A stretch of DNA of 64,000 nucleotides from Uloborus plumipes. Taxonomy: Eukaryota; Arthropoda; Arachnida; Araneae; Uloboridae. The translations under genes and the position numbers were made by a program. The notes under the pieces were generated by a model. The model saw only the letters and a list, made by a program, of their open reading frames with translations, was not told the DNA's origin and searched no databases. Below are positions 33,299-46,110 of this stretch, piece by piece; positions within the stretch are counted from its first letter, which is position 1; each line of letters begins with the position of its first letter. The DNA is taken from positions 104,241 through 168,240 of the forward strand of contig JAXGGA010001125.1 of assembly GCA_038373865.1 (NCBI GenBank), written 5' to 3'.

Positions 33299-34497
33299 CA
33301 CTCAAGAGTCAAAAGATTATGACCACCTCTCAATAACGAATTCTCCCACCTTTAGCCCGCAACATAGCTGAAACCAGCTTTGACATGGATGCCACAAGTC
33401 CTTGGTAGATGGAAGGGGACAGATTCTACCAAATGTTTAAGCAACGGTCGTGCAAATTCGAGATATTGCGAATTGGTGTTCTTTGAATTATGAACTGCCA
33501 TCCCATGACATCCCTAATGTGTTCTGTCAGATAGAGATTCGGTGAGTTAGGCGTCTAGAAGGAAAACTAGAATTCAGTATCATGCTTCTGGAACCACTCC
33601 AACACAATTTGAGCCTTATGGCAAGGGGCGTTATCCTGATGGAATATTCCATTTCTAGCTGGAAAAACAAAGATCATGTATGGGTAAAACTGGTCCACAA
33701 TGATGTCCAGATTCCCTTCAGCATTCATAGTCTGCTCCACCACAACCATGGGTCCCAGAGACGCTCGAAAGACTGTCCCCCAAAGCATAATACCGCCTCC
33801 ATCGGCATATGTATGACCTACTGTATATTGAGGGAGCAACTGGTCACCTGAAAGACGGCGTATCCTGAAATGTCCATCGGCGCGATGAATGGCAAACCGT
33901 GATTCATTTGACCAGGCAACTCTCTCCCACTGATCCATGGTCCAGTCATGATGCTCCCGGACCCAGCGAAGGCGCAGTTGGCGATGATGCTTGGTCATCA
34001 AAGGCACAAGAGTGGGACGTTTGCTGCGTAGCCCCATATCCAACCGTGTCTGCTGAAAAGTGTGCTCCGATACTATTCTACTTGGCCCTGCATTGTATTG
34101 AGCTGTCAGCTGAGCCGCTATCTGGTTCCGGTTTTACTTCACCAAGCCTGACAATATCCGACGACGTCATTCTTTGGTAGCGTGGGGACGCTCCATACCA
34201 TGTCGTATACTGCTGGTTTCACCGTCATTTATCCACTTTGCATAAGTACTAACAACTGTAGATCGCGAATAACCCACGAGTCTTGCAGTTTCTGAAATAC
34301 TTGTTCCGAGCCTTTGGGACATCACAATCTGCCCTCTATCAAAGGCGATTATATCCGCAGCATTTCCCATTATGCACAGGAGTAAGTGAAATAATTGTTC
34401 TTCAGACCCATCAGCAGCAGTTAAATTCCACTTCCACATCATCCAGGCAAGTTCGTTGCAAAATATAGGTTGGTCATAAAGTTTTGGCTCTTGAGTG
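33299..34497 (-). mobile_element. Inactive Tc1-like element, 1.2 kb
   Basis: Termini CACTCAAGAGTCAAAAGATT and (reverse-complemented) CACTCAAGAGCCAAAACTTT match over the outer bases. The left flank is TA; the right flank is CA, a probable TA mutation. The transposase remnant lies on the minus strand and fills the interior. Several nonsense changes and terminal mismatches make this an old copy, unrelated by terminus to the intact element at 27303. Confidence 0.92.
33330..34370 (-). pseudogene. Tc1-like transposase pseudogene, frame preserved
   Basis: Read from ATG at 34370 to TGA at 33330-33332, the frame is 347 codons with no net frameshift, a normal length for the family. It has at least five internal stops: 34167-34169, 34134-34136, 33567-33569, 33555-33557 and one further on in the remnant of IW-NLSP. 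The start MGNAADIIAFDRGQIV, helix-turn-helix text SISETARLVGYSRSTVVSTY, then RIRRLSGDQLLP, GGIMLWGT and HQDNAPCH are typical of Tc1-like proteins. The first catalytic Asp is Asn (VAWSNESRF, codon 33906-33908). The second Asp (33633-33635) and the Glu (33522-33524) remain, with 36 residues between them. It decayed by point mutation only and cannot make active enzyme. Confidence 0.93.
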
Positions 34498-36077
34498 CAT
34501 GTTGTAGCCTTACACTAAAGCTTGTGAAATGTTACACTATAGCTATATTATAATGATGTAGCCTTCAACAAGTTATGTGTTACTTTACACCAGATATATC
34601 GACTTAGTTACTCCACAGCAGTGAGGACAGCACAGCTGCCACCTTATATATGGAGTAAGGTTATACAAAATTCTGTACAGTGTTGTCTTTGTAAATAAAA
34701 ATGGGCTGACAAGAGCTGTCAGTTGGTATAAATATATAACGGTAGATAGAACAAGATTATACCTTACGCTATAAAAAAATTCCGAAACGTCACAAATCAT
34801 TTCTGGATATCGTTCTTAGATTTCACGGGTTTTCCCCAAGTTCCTGTGAAAATCAAGACTCTTTGAGAAAAAGTTACCTAAATTGCTGCAAGTTTCGTGA
34901 TTACAGACTTCTTACTGTTGGGGAAATATTTATTTTTAGCTACCATTATCAAAATATACTCAGCGTTCTTATTCTGAGATACTTAATACAAGTTCAAAAG
35001 CAGTAAACAGCACCATAAGTAGACAAATCCTTTAATCTATTTCTGTATTTTATCTCCTTCTTCTATTTATTTATTTATTTATTTGTTTAAAACAGAAATA
35101 TTTTCTTTCCTTTTATGTTTTTTTTTATTTTATTCAATATTTTTTACAATTTAATTATTTTTCATTTTTATTTTAAAATATATTTTCATTGTTTTTACCT
35201 TTTTTTATTTTGATGTTTAAATTTTCTTTTTTTTTATTTTGATTTTTTAATTATCTTTTTTTGTATTTTTATTTTTTTATTTTTCTTATATTTATTTGAG
35301 TTTAATTTTTATTTATTCATTTAATTTTATTTTTTAACTATTTTTTTTGTATTTTTTTTATTTATTTACTTTTGTATTTATTTTTTCATTTTTTTTTCTC
35401 ATTACTTTTATATAAAAAAGTTTTTACTTTTTACGTCCTTTTTTTTCCCAGTTGAGCAAAAAATATTTTTCTTCTGTATATATCAAAATGGAATGCTTAC
35501 ACATGTGGGTTGTTTTGTAAATTTTCACTTACGTTATCCCATAATTTGTTAAATTAAACTCTGTTGAATATGTACAAAGGGATGGCGTATTTAGAAAAAA
35601 AAAAAAAAATACATTTCTGTAATGCATAGCAACACTTTTGATCACTATATATTACGCGAAGGTTTTAGCTTCAATAAATCATAAACCTAAAGCGAATTTC
35701 TTTAAACCTAGAGCAAAAGGATAATATTCACACATGGTTTATTAGTGCAGAACTTAAATAAAACTGTTCACGTTCAGCTTTCGTGACACGTAATGTAATT
35801 CTCATTCTTAATTTTCTAGCTCAAAAGGTCGTTAATTAAGAGAATTTATGACCCTCCAAGATACGTTTTATCGCATACATTAACAGACAGTTTTACAACG
35901 CTAATTTTTTGCAACAGTTGCGTATCTAATTTGCATACATATCTCTACAGATATGTCACACACATCCTGACCACATTTTTAGATAACGCGATAATATCAG
36001 TCATTTAAAACATAAGATTGATTGCCCAGTAATGCTGGTGACTAAACATAAAACTAACATATGTTTGTTTATTTATA
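34498..36077. other. AT-rich gene-free tract with T-rich low complexity
   Basis: About 35060-35450 is a degenerate TTTA/T-rich array. The rest is AT-rich with no gene recognised. Confidence 0.65.
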
Positions 36078-37246
<1,169 letters not shown>

Positions 37247-38055
37247 GAGACAAAAATATGCTTCTAAACTTCATCTTTAGTGCTCCATGGAGCTCATACC
37301 GTATCTCAATTCCACCACCTGCATAAATACATCTAAACTAGAGGGAGGGGAGGGAGGAAATCATGAGGGTCTCATTAAATATATTTGTATTAGTGAAAGA
37401 AGTAAATCTCGATTATCCATTTTTTAAAACTAAAATCAAAAGTTCAGAAGTACTGATTTTTCAGCCGTTGGGTTTTCATTTCCGTTGAAGCAAGTGAGAC
37501 AAAAATATGCTCCCTCAAACTTAACCTTCAGTGCTCCACAGAGCTAAGACCATAACCCTATTCCAGCATCTGCACAAGCACTTCTAGACTCGGGGTGAGG
37601 GGGGAGGGAGAAATTATAAGGGTTTGATTAAATATTTGTTTAAGAGTAAGAAATAAACCTCGATGATTCAATTTTTGGAGTCCGACGTTCGGAATGTTTA
37701 TTTTTCTGCAGCTGCGTTTCCATACCCGTTGAAGCAAGTGAGACAAAAATATGCTCCCAAACTTAACATTCAATGCTCCACAGAGCTAACACCATAACTC
37801 TATTCCAACACCTGCATAAGCACCAAGTGAGGGGGGGGGGGAGAAACATTATAAGGGTTTGATTTAATTTTTTTTGAAGAGTAAGAACCTCGATGATTCA
37901 ATTTTTGGAGTCAGACGTTCGGAACTACTTATTTATCTACTGCTGCGTTTACATACCCGTTGAAGCAAGTGAGACAAAAATATGCTCCCAAACTTAACCT
38001 TTAGTGCTCCACAGAGCTCATACCGTAACTCTATTCCGCCGCTTGCATTAAAGCC
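37247..38055. repeat. Tandem repeat, ~231-249-bp unit, 3+ copies
   Basis: GAGACAAAAATATGCT begins units at 37247, 37496, 37740 and 37971 (spacings 249, 244, 231). Each continues with AAACTTAACCTT-like text, AGTGCTCCACAGAGCT, ATTCCACCACCTGCATAA-like text, a G-rich run of variable length, then CCTCGATGATTCAATTTTTG. The G run (for example 37827-37840) expands between units. The fourth unit is partial. Its minus-strand frames (SIFLSHLLQRV) are repeat artefacts. Confidence 0.92.
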
Positions 38056-38099
38056 ATAAACACCACTCACGAAGCAAGCATTAAAACTCATCGCCCCAG

Positions 38100-38400
38100 A
38101 AAAGATCTCGCACCTCAAGTCCGGGCCCGACGTTATCGTTATTATTACTTAAACCCAGGGAAAAAAGGAATTATAAGGGTGGTACCTGGAACGAGTTAAG
38201 TATATGGGATTCTTCCATTATTACAGGTTGCAGCAGAGCGGCTGGAGAGGATTGTTTTTTGTTGCTTGTTTTTTGCTTCTTTCTGTTGGGTGGATAGGCC
38301 GCGACAAATTACTGAGAAAGCTAGACTCAGAGGGATAATGGCCGAAGAGTGACGTCAATATCTCCTTCGCGGGACTACTCGAAAGAGATTTTATTTTCTG
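38100..38400. promoter_or_regulatory. GC-richer repeat-poor block
   Basis: AAGTCCGGGCCCGACGTTAT and AGCAGAGCGGCTGGAGAGG lie in a non-repetitive, more GC-rich stretch between two tandem repeats. No reading frame of note. Function unknown. Confidence 0.2.
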
Positions 38401-38403
38401 GGT

Positions 38404-39425
38404 CGTGCTTTCGTGATGCCGGGGAGTTGAGCTTGCGTTTTTTTTATTTCTGTGTTATCAGTTTGCAACCGTTTTGCTTTTTGAGAAAAAGTTTTTAAAT
38501 GCTTTCTATTGAGTTTTTGTTTCTAGTCTGAGGAATTAAATCAATTACAATACACTCCCGATTCTCCGCGAAATTGGGTAGCACGGGTATTGCGGATAAC
38601 GAAAATCGCGGATAATCCGAAAAAAGCACAAAATAAGGGGTAAAAAAGATAAAAATGCTTTTTGCCCAAAAATAATCGCTTTACACTTAAAACGTGATAT
38701 GTACAAACAGTGACGATAGGTACAGCATAAAAAATGTGTATTTAAGGTTCTCAAGCATTTAAAATATATAAAGAAGTGGTACTTACGATAATGCCCTGGT
38801 AAAATAATTCATTGGATGAAGTACACCGCACTCTTGGGTTAAAAATGTTGAGAAAGCAAACTAAAAAAAGGGACACTCTGGGACAAATGGATTTCAGACC
38901 TGTGTTTTTAAAGAAACATTTTTGCTGTACAAGAATGAAGTTAACTAAAAAAATTTTTCCCCGAGACCCTTGCGGATAATCGAGAGTTTACTGTAATTTT
39001 AGTTTTACCCAGAGGAATAACTAAGGGTTTGTGTCATGATGAGAAAATAACCCTTGAATGTTTTGGAGGAATGAAATTTAAGAACCAGTAATAACATTAG
39101 CAGCAAAAAATTACCTAGAGAAAACTTGTGCGTCAGAATCAGATTCCCCCCTGGGTTGTGCTTTCGTGATGCTTACGTTTTGACGAGAGTTGAGCTTACG
39201 AGAGTTGAGCTTACGTTTTATTTTTTATGTATTGTAAGTTGCAACAGTTTTTGCTTATGTGATTTTGAGCAAATATTTAGTTGCTTTATGTCTTATTCAT
39301 TGACTTCGTTTCTAGACTTAACTTTTAAGTCAATGGCTTTAATGTTACCAAGGGTTTAACTACGATTTTCTTCAAGATGAGAAAATGCACCTTGATGTTC
39401 TGGGAGTAGGAAAATTCGCTTCGGA
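38404..39425. repeat. Tandem duplication (~310-330 bp unit) split by a MITE
   Basis: GCTTTCGTGATGC occurs at 38407 and 39160 (753 bp apart). Shared text continues with GAGTTGAGCTT, GTTTTGCTT/GTTTTTGCTT and TTGTTTCTAGTCT/TCGTTTCTAGACT. The later part, AAGGGTTT...GATGAGAAAAT...CCTTGATGTT, occurs at 39023 and 39350 (327 bp apart). The extra length in the first unit is accounted for by the 446-bp MITE at 38548-38993. Confidence 0.85.
38548..38993. mobile_element. pogo/Tigger-like MITE, 446 bp
   Basis: Left end CAATACACTCCCGATTCTCC and right end (reverse-complemented) CAGTAAACTCTCGATTATCC are inverted repeats flanked by TA. Internal text next to the ends repeats GCGGATAA words. CAGTA...CTCGATTATCCGC termini and TA targets are typical of pogo/Tigger elements of the Tc1/mariner superfamily. 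No transposase; the 69-codon minus-strand frame is not one. It lies inside the first unit of a tandem duplication. Confidence 0.85.
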
Positions 39426-40842
39426 GGAAGGAAATCTCTCTCTCTCTCTCCTACATAGATGTTGATGCTTTAGAGCCTTTACCTCTTTAGCCTTTCAGAA
39501 GAATAATAAAGGTTAATATAATGCTCTCTTCCCCTCCAAATTAAAAAAAAAGCTACGAAACTCTTAAAAACAAAAATGGGGGGTGGGGTCTATCTTCAAA
39601 AAGTAGCAAGGATGGGAGAAATGTTAGCTTCATTTGGATTTAGAAGCTCATTTTAAATAAGAAGCAACAGGAACAGTGTGCTCAAAAATAACCTTTATAA
39701 TAGCACCAATAGTAATAAATTATAATAAAAAGGGAAGTATTAAACATTTTTGATCAAACAAATAAGAAAACTAATGATGAGAAATAGAAGTATACTTTGC
39801 ATAAAGAAAATAACAGCATATACTCTATTCGTAAAGAAAGACTCCTAGGCATGCTTCTAGTTTTAAAGAATAACATGAGAAGCCTGAGGGCGAAAACGAC
39901 ACCAAGGAACATAAAACTGAACTAATCTCGCTTGAAAACAGTTATATTTTTATTTAAATGCATCTTATGAAACACAATTCCGCAATAATTTATTGGTAAA
40001 GAAATTTTGGCTTATACAGAATTATGTATTTGTTGACGAGAGTTTGTAATTGTTGTTTACTCGTTTGAAATAATTTTTTAGAATAACTTTCCGTGATAAT
40101 ATTAGAATGATAATAAGAAGAAATACGTCAGTAAAATGTTTTCATAAACAGAGACTGGAATTCAGTTCTTCATTTTTGAGTGAGATTTTTATAATCTTGA
40201 TGTTGAGCACGCATATTATTTTACCAAAGTAGAAATTTGAATTCATTTTCTGTTTCACTTTACCCTTCTTGTTTGCTTTCCTCTCCCCCCCCCCCCCCGG
40301 CTCGAATAATTTATTGCTTTAATGGCGCATTTCAGGCATAAATTAACATGTAGACATTTGTATTAAATAAATAATCTAAAGAATTTTTGACAACATTAAT
40401 GTATTTTTGTAACTTTAAATTAATTGAAATATCGAAACGTTTATACTCAATAGAAAAAAAATTTTTGAGTGAAAAATAGAGTATGTGAGAACTTTAATAA
40501 ATGATTTAAACAAATTATTTTAACCTTGTTATTGTAAGGATCACATTTGAACTTAAAGGTTTTTAAAAATCACTAAATTTTCATCTCATGTTACTTATTT
40601 CTTTAAAAAATACTTCAGATGAAATATTGAAGTAAGGATTTAGTAGCATAATATTAGAGGCATTACTTAGTAAACAAACTTAGATTTAAAAATTAGAAAT
40701 ATTTCAAAAGGACGATTAAGAATACAAAAATGCATGCAAAAATACAATTTGTTGCTATCACCGACATAAAGAAGAAAAAATAAATTTCATAAGTCACAAG
40801 ACATATTTGTGTTACATTCATCAACTTCTCTGTTTCCAAGTA
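39426..40842. other. AT-rich gene-free tract
   Basis: A (TC)n run at about 39437-39450 and a C run at about 40285-40299. No gene recognised. Confidence 0.6.
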
Positions 40843-41437
40843 CAGTAGCCCCTCGTTATATTGCTCATTCGGATATATCGCTCTTTTCTTTTGTCTTCCC
40901 CCCAAAAAAAACCTTTTAGTTCGAAGCCATTTTTGAGAAAATATGTAAGGTGCTCAGAAAAGATCTCTTTCTCATTTATTTTGTCATCAATGAACAAAAC
41001 GAAGGTTCTTCTATTCTTCTGAATTCGCTGAAGAGAAGCAGCAAATTCCTGTCCTCCAAACTTGCATACTGCAGAGACAGTTTGAAAACTACTGAACACT
41101 TTCTTTTGTATTGACACAATGAGTTAAACGCATCTGGTAAGTGTCAAGAAAACACACGCCCCTTCCCTGACTGCCTTTTAATAGTTCTTATTTCACCAAA
41201 ACAATAGGTTAATTTTATGTCTGTATACATATTTTTTAAGACCTGCACATTGTAACAGCGGTAAGTTATTTTTTTTTTGTTACTTTTGACTAATGTTCGA
41301 ATAAATGAATTGCACGTATAATTTACTTGTATGCTGGATAGAAAACTATTTTTAATGACCTCGGTTATATCGCGCTTTCGGATACATCGCGCTTTTTTCT
41401 TGTCCCCCGAAAAGCGCGATATAACGAGGGGTTACTG
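40843..41437. mobile_element. pogo/Tigger-like MITE, 595 bp
   Basis: Left end CAGTAGCCCCTCGTTATATT and right end (reverse-complemented) CAGTAACCCCTCGTTATATC are inverted repeats flanked by TA (40841-40842 and 41438-41439). Subterminal TATATCGC/GCGATATA words recur in direct and inverted orientation. A 98-codon minus-strand frame (40821-41117) crosses the left terminus and has no recognisable domain. The terminus style is pogo/Tigger-like, a different family from 38548-38993. Confidence 0.88.
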
Positions 41438-41439
41438 TA

Positions 41440-44223
41440 ATTAAATAGAACGTCAAGGCTCAATTATAGAAAATACCAAACATTAAACTTAGGGACGAAG
41501 AAGACAAACTGAAGTGACACTCACACGAAAAATGCAGTAAAACATTTCAATATGGCCATGAAAAGTAAAATAATGCACATACATTGCATCATCAACTATT
41601 TTTAATCAAACCTGGATGATCCGATTGAAATGTCTTATTTTCTGTCTCAAAATTAAGTGCTTATGCTTTAATTGAAGAGACCAAAATATACAGATGAAAC
41701 GGAATATGCCATTTAGTAAAATAAAACAGTTCAGTTCATTGAAAGGTTTTCCTTGCACGAGTTTCAATAACAGTGTTTCGTAATGTGAACACTAAACTAA
41801 TTTATTTGGACAGAAAAAGAGCACGACAGAATTTTCTTTTCTCCTTTTTTCTTATAAAAATGCTCTGAAGGAATAAATCCGAGTTTATAAACATATTATT
41901 TACTTATTTGTTACTAATTTTATCGTACATAATTAAACTGAGCTGTGAATGTTCATGAAAAGAACTAATTTCAATGTAATTCACTTTGCAACACATTTTC
42001 TGATTGCTGAATTCCTTTGCCGCGGATGTGGTATCTTTACATTAACATTCACACCGTATTCTTGGAAGTTTTGCTTATAATTTTAAAATAATATATTTCT
42101 TTTTTTAATTAAAACTATTATTTTATGTATATTATTAATTTTTTAAAAGTTCAAATTATACGCACAATAGAATCGCTTTCGTTCCCTTCCAGACATTCCA
42201 AGCACACACACACGCACAAAAAATAATAATAAGGAATAAAGAAATAAAAGAAATAATTTAAATTAAAAAAATAAATTAATAAGCAATTTTTATTTAAAAA
42301 AAATCGTGAATCATTTAAATTAAAGAAATAAATTAATAAATAATTTAAATAAATCAATAAATTAATTTTAAAAATCCCCCCCCCCCCAAATTTTGTTGGC
42401 TCAACTTGCGCCATAATCCCCACCTGTGGGCACCCCTGTTCTCAATATTTGAATACACCGCAATCAAAAGCCAGAATTTAAATTCCAGTAATAAAGTGAA
42501 AAGATTTACATAAAAATGTCACACCCGAGCAAATAGATTGAGTAAAATATAGAATTAAAACGTCTGATAATGAAACAAGCTAAATAAGAGAAACTAATTA
42601 TAAATTAATACCTCGTTATATAATGAACAAAAGAAAACAGCCAAGCTATGAAACACCCACACTGCTGAAATTTGAATCACTTCCCGTAAACGGTAGCCTG
42701 TAAATAGAGCTTTATTGTAGTAACCAGAGAGTGGCACTGAAAAATGAAATACGTATTTCAATCAAAGATTTTTGTTAAGAAGTACGGGGCGTTCAATGTT
42801 AATTCTTGTAAATACAGTTGGCTCCACATAACATTTTAGCAGTTTGTTGATTGTCCATTTTTAGCCTTATATACGGAATTTGATAGAAAAAATACAATAA
42901 TGCATTGATAATTGATTTTTTACATAAACGAAAACTTTAATATTTAAAGATTATTTGCAAATTAATATTTAATGTATATTACTTTACAATTACTTTTAAC
43001 CACGTTTAAGGATGTATAAACTAAAATAACTACGCTTGAAAATATGCGCATAAAAACAAATCCTTCTATTCATATTACGAAATTTATTAAATATATTCAC
43101 ATCATAACTTTGGCGTTCATAGTTCATTAAACAATGGGCACACAGGAAATCATATTGGAAAAAAAATCAACAAATGGAAAAGTAAAATCAAGCGAAGGAA
43201 ACTTTTCAAAATAATACTAAATTTTTGAAAAATACTTGGGTAAATAAACAGTTCTGTTTTCAAATACTTATTCCAAATAACGCACTTTTCAATGATTTTC
43301 TAAAATAGCTTCTTTACTTTGTGAAGCTAAAACTCAAACTCATATTTTTTGATTCACCTTACAACATATCAAGAATTATAATCATTAGACAAAAAATCTC
43401 AATAATTTTGAAAACCTATTAAAGATTTAATATTTTAATACTTCTTCACAATTTATCAGCAACGAAATATAAGTATGTGTAAATCAAGCAACTATGCATG
43501 ACAAAATCAATTTATCAATATAATTTTTGAAAATTTCTCATTTGCATTTTTACCAATTTCCTGAAAATTTTACGTTTTAGTAAATATCTTCACACAATGA
43601 CTTTGTCGTCCTCGCTTACTTTATAATGATATTGTATAATAATATTATGTTTGAGCAAAAAGAATACAACTTTTTTTGAAAATCATATGCAAGGATTTTT
43701 TTCAAATTGTAAAATTCGTGCTGAATAATATGCTTCAGCAAACAAGCATTTTTATGCATATTAGTACATTTGCAAACATACACAATTTTAGCATTTATTA
43801 TAAAACTTAATAATGCATCAGCAATTATTTTCCTGTGCTAAAAAATAAAAATAAAAATATGACTTAAGAGTTATTTTAGAATACATCGACACTGAAAAAT
43901 CAGAATTACTATTAAACTAACCTTTCAAGCTTCATGCTATCGAATACTTATTTTCATTGCCGCTTGAAATTGACATACCCCCTCCTTTCCCATTTTATAG
44001 TCAAAAACTTTCGAAGAATTTATCAAGTACAATAATTACAGCATTTAGTTTCCTAATTACGAAGGTTTTTGTTAACAGGCACTAGTGTTAGTCATTCAGT
44101 ACAGTAACTGAACAATAACAGTGAATTAAAGCACTTGTAGCAAATATTCATAAAAAATTTAGTTCTAAAAGAAAAGTCCACCTTAAAGTACGAGTAGTTT
44201 CTCCAAGAACGCGTGAACGAGTA
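41440..44223. other. AT-rich gene-free tract
   Basis: Short CA run near 42203-42215 and a C run near 42377-42387. Otherwise featureless AT-rich DNA with no gene recognised. Confidence 0.6.
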
Positions 44224-44238
44224 AAACAGATAAGATAT

Positions 44239-44430
44239 TTTTTTTCCCCTCAGAAGCCATCAACTTCAACATACATGAGGACTGCGTACTATGCGCTCTG
44301 CCTCCTGACAAACACAGGGTAGATTTACGGCACAGAGAGGATGAAATAACATCCATGGGCAAGGCGGGATTCGAACCCGTGACCACTTGCTTACGAGGAG
44401 AGTACTCGACCTCTAGGCCAACGTGGCCCC
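44239..44430 (-). mobile_element. tRNA-derived SINE with 15-bp target duplication
   Basis: On the minus strand the head reads GGGGCCACGTTGGCCTAGAG (A-box-like TGGCCTAGAGG) and then CGGGTTCGAATCCCGC (perfect B box), followed by a body of about 110 bp ending in an A run. The 15-bp word AAACAGATAAGATAT flanks both ends, at 44224-44238 and 44431-44445, without mismatch. This is the hallmark of LINE-mediated insertion and implies a fairly recent event. It is a different family from the SINE at 4455. It is too degenerate in the anticodon arm to be a working tRNA. Confidence 0.95.
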
Positions 44431-44445
44431 AAACAGATAAGATAT

Positions 44446-45604
44446 GAAGTTGAAGTTGCAGTACTTACTGTTAGTTGCCACTGAAACAATAAAATACATA
44501 TAAAGAAAGGCGAAGAAATATGTGTGTGTGGGGGTGGATGTGTGTGTTCTTTATACAAATTCACAATTTGCGTCGGATTTTGACCAAATGTAGCAGGGAA
44601 GTATTTGGACACCCGGGAAGGATCTAGGAGGGTTTTCGAACGCCAAAAAAGTAGCGAACTGCTCGAATTATAATTTAAAGAACAGAAAATTACGTAAAAT
44701 GGCTCTTTCTACCCAAATAATTAGGATAGTCTCGAATTTGGTCTCTTTGGAAAGATTGGGAAAAATACCCTTACAGACAATTTTCTTCCAGCTGTTTTAA
44801 AATTGCGAATCGCTAACTTCACCCAGAAAAAAAATACAGGAGTTTTAAAGTTCGAAAAATACATTTTAAGTTGGATAGATATAAAATTATCTACGGCCAG
44901 CGTGACAGAAATTAATTAGCGTGAAAGAAATCATGGATAGGAAAAAAAACTTGTTGTTTTTTTCCTTCAGTATGAACAAATAAAATTCTTGCTTTTGCTT
45001 TAAAGGTTTAAGTGAAAAATTTTTATTTACATTTAAAAAAAGAAGAAAGGAAAAAATTACTGTTCGAAATTATTTTCGTCTACCTCGGACATATTTGCGC
45101 ATGTCTCAGGTCTCTACTGAATTTGTGAAAATAGGGGTGATGGTGATAAGACAGATAAGGAATATAAAGAGATTCTGCTTTGTTTTGTTTTTCGTTGGGT
45201 TCGTCTCTTTGATGCGTTGGTTTGCGTTGATGTTATTTTATTTTTTAATTTGTTCCTCTTCCTAAAATAATATCAAATTGAACCCAAATGGTGCATTTTC
45301 TTAATCAAGCTGTCTCCCTTTTTTTGAAACAGAACTGTTCAACGGTGTTAGGCGTGCCTTTCGAGGTTGGACAGTATATCCAATGTCATTGTAGGAATTG
45401 TAGGTAGGAATTGCAGATCATGGTTTTTGGATAAGGCGACACAACTCGATGATTTAAAAATGCTTATCTGTTGCTAGTTTGTATTTGTTAACAATTAAAA
45501 TACTTGTAATTGATCTCAGTATAAGGATTTTAAAATGATTTTCAATTTTTCCATTTCATTCTGTTTTTGCTATTAGCAAGTTTTACTAGAAAGGATTAGG
45601 GTGA
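44446..45604. other. AT-rich gene-free tract
   Basis: A GT-rich patch lies near 44520-44548. No gene or mobile element recognised. Confidence 0.6.
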
Positions 45605-46110
45605 GTTCTGGTAAGTGCGTCCACGGGGTAAGTGCGTCCACTGGGAATTATATGAACACTGTCTTGAAATGGCTTCTGCAACACATCGACTATGTTAGAT
45701 AACTGTCTAATGATAATTTCAATAGGTAGAATTCAGGCCTGGATGCAATAGACGAAACACAATCAGGAATAACTTAAATGTCTTCAAAAAAACTCTTAAG
45801 TAAAGATTGAGAAGGTTTTGTTTCAGTTTCTCTTATAGTCATACCAAGCAATTAAAGTCAAGAAATGCAAGTTGTTTCTTTTAAGTAATAGCTACTAATA
45901 ACATACATGGGGTATTTTAATCAAATACTCTAACTAAAATTTGTTTATATGACGGTACGCACTTTCCCTTTCTTTAAATTAAGGTGGGGGTAAGTGCGCA
46001 CCATTATGATGGGGCAAGTGCGTACCACTATCATGAGGCATATGCGTACTATTATGCAGAGCAAGTGCGTACCATTATGATGAGGCAAGTGTGTACCATT
46101 ACGTGGAAAA
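45605..46110. repeat. Minisatellite, ~24-bp AAGTGCGTACC unit, in two clusters
   Basis: Two short units, GGTAAGTGCGTCCAC, lie at 45610-45655. About five longer units (AAGTGCGTACCATTATGATG and variants) lie at 45990-46105 with a spacing of about 23-24 bp. An inverted unit GGTACGCACTT occurs at 45954-45964. The two clusters with an inverted unit suggest ends of a larger element, but no terminus is clear. Confidence 0.8.

Noticed and set aside
37247..38055. A CRISPR-like array of regularly spaced repeats
   Set aside because: Units are contiguous 231-249-bp tandem repeats without short repeat and unique spacer structure, and the DNA is eukaryotic.
37558..38118. Similar small frames containing SIFLSHLLQRV
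   Set aside because: They repeat because the DNA is a tandem repeat; no other coding evidence.
44341..44430. A tRNA gene on the minus strand
   Set aside because: Boxes A and B are present, but the anticodon stem does not pair well and a SINE body with target duplication follows.
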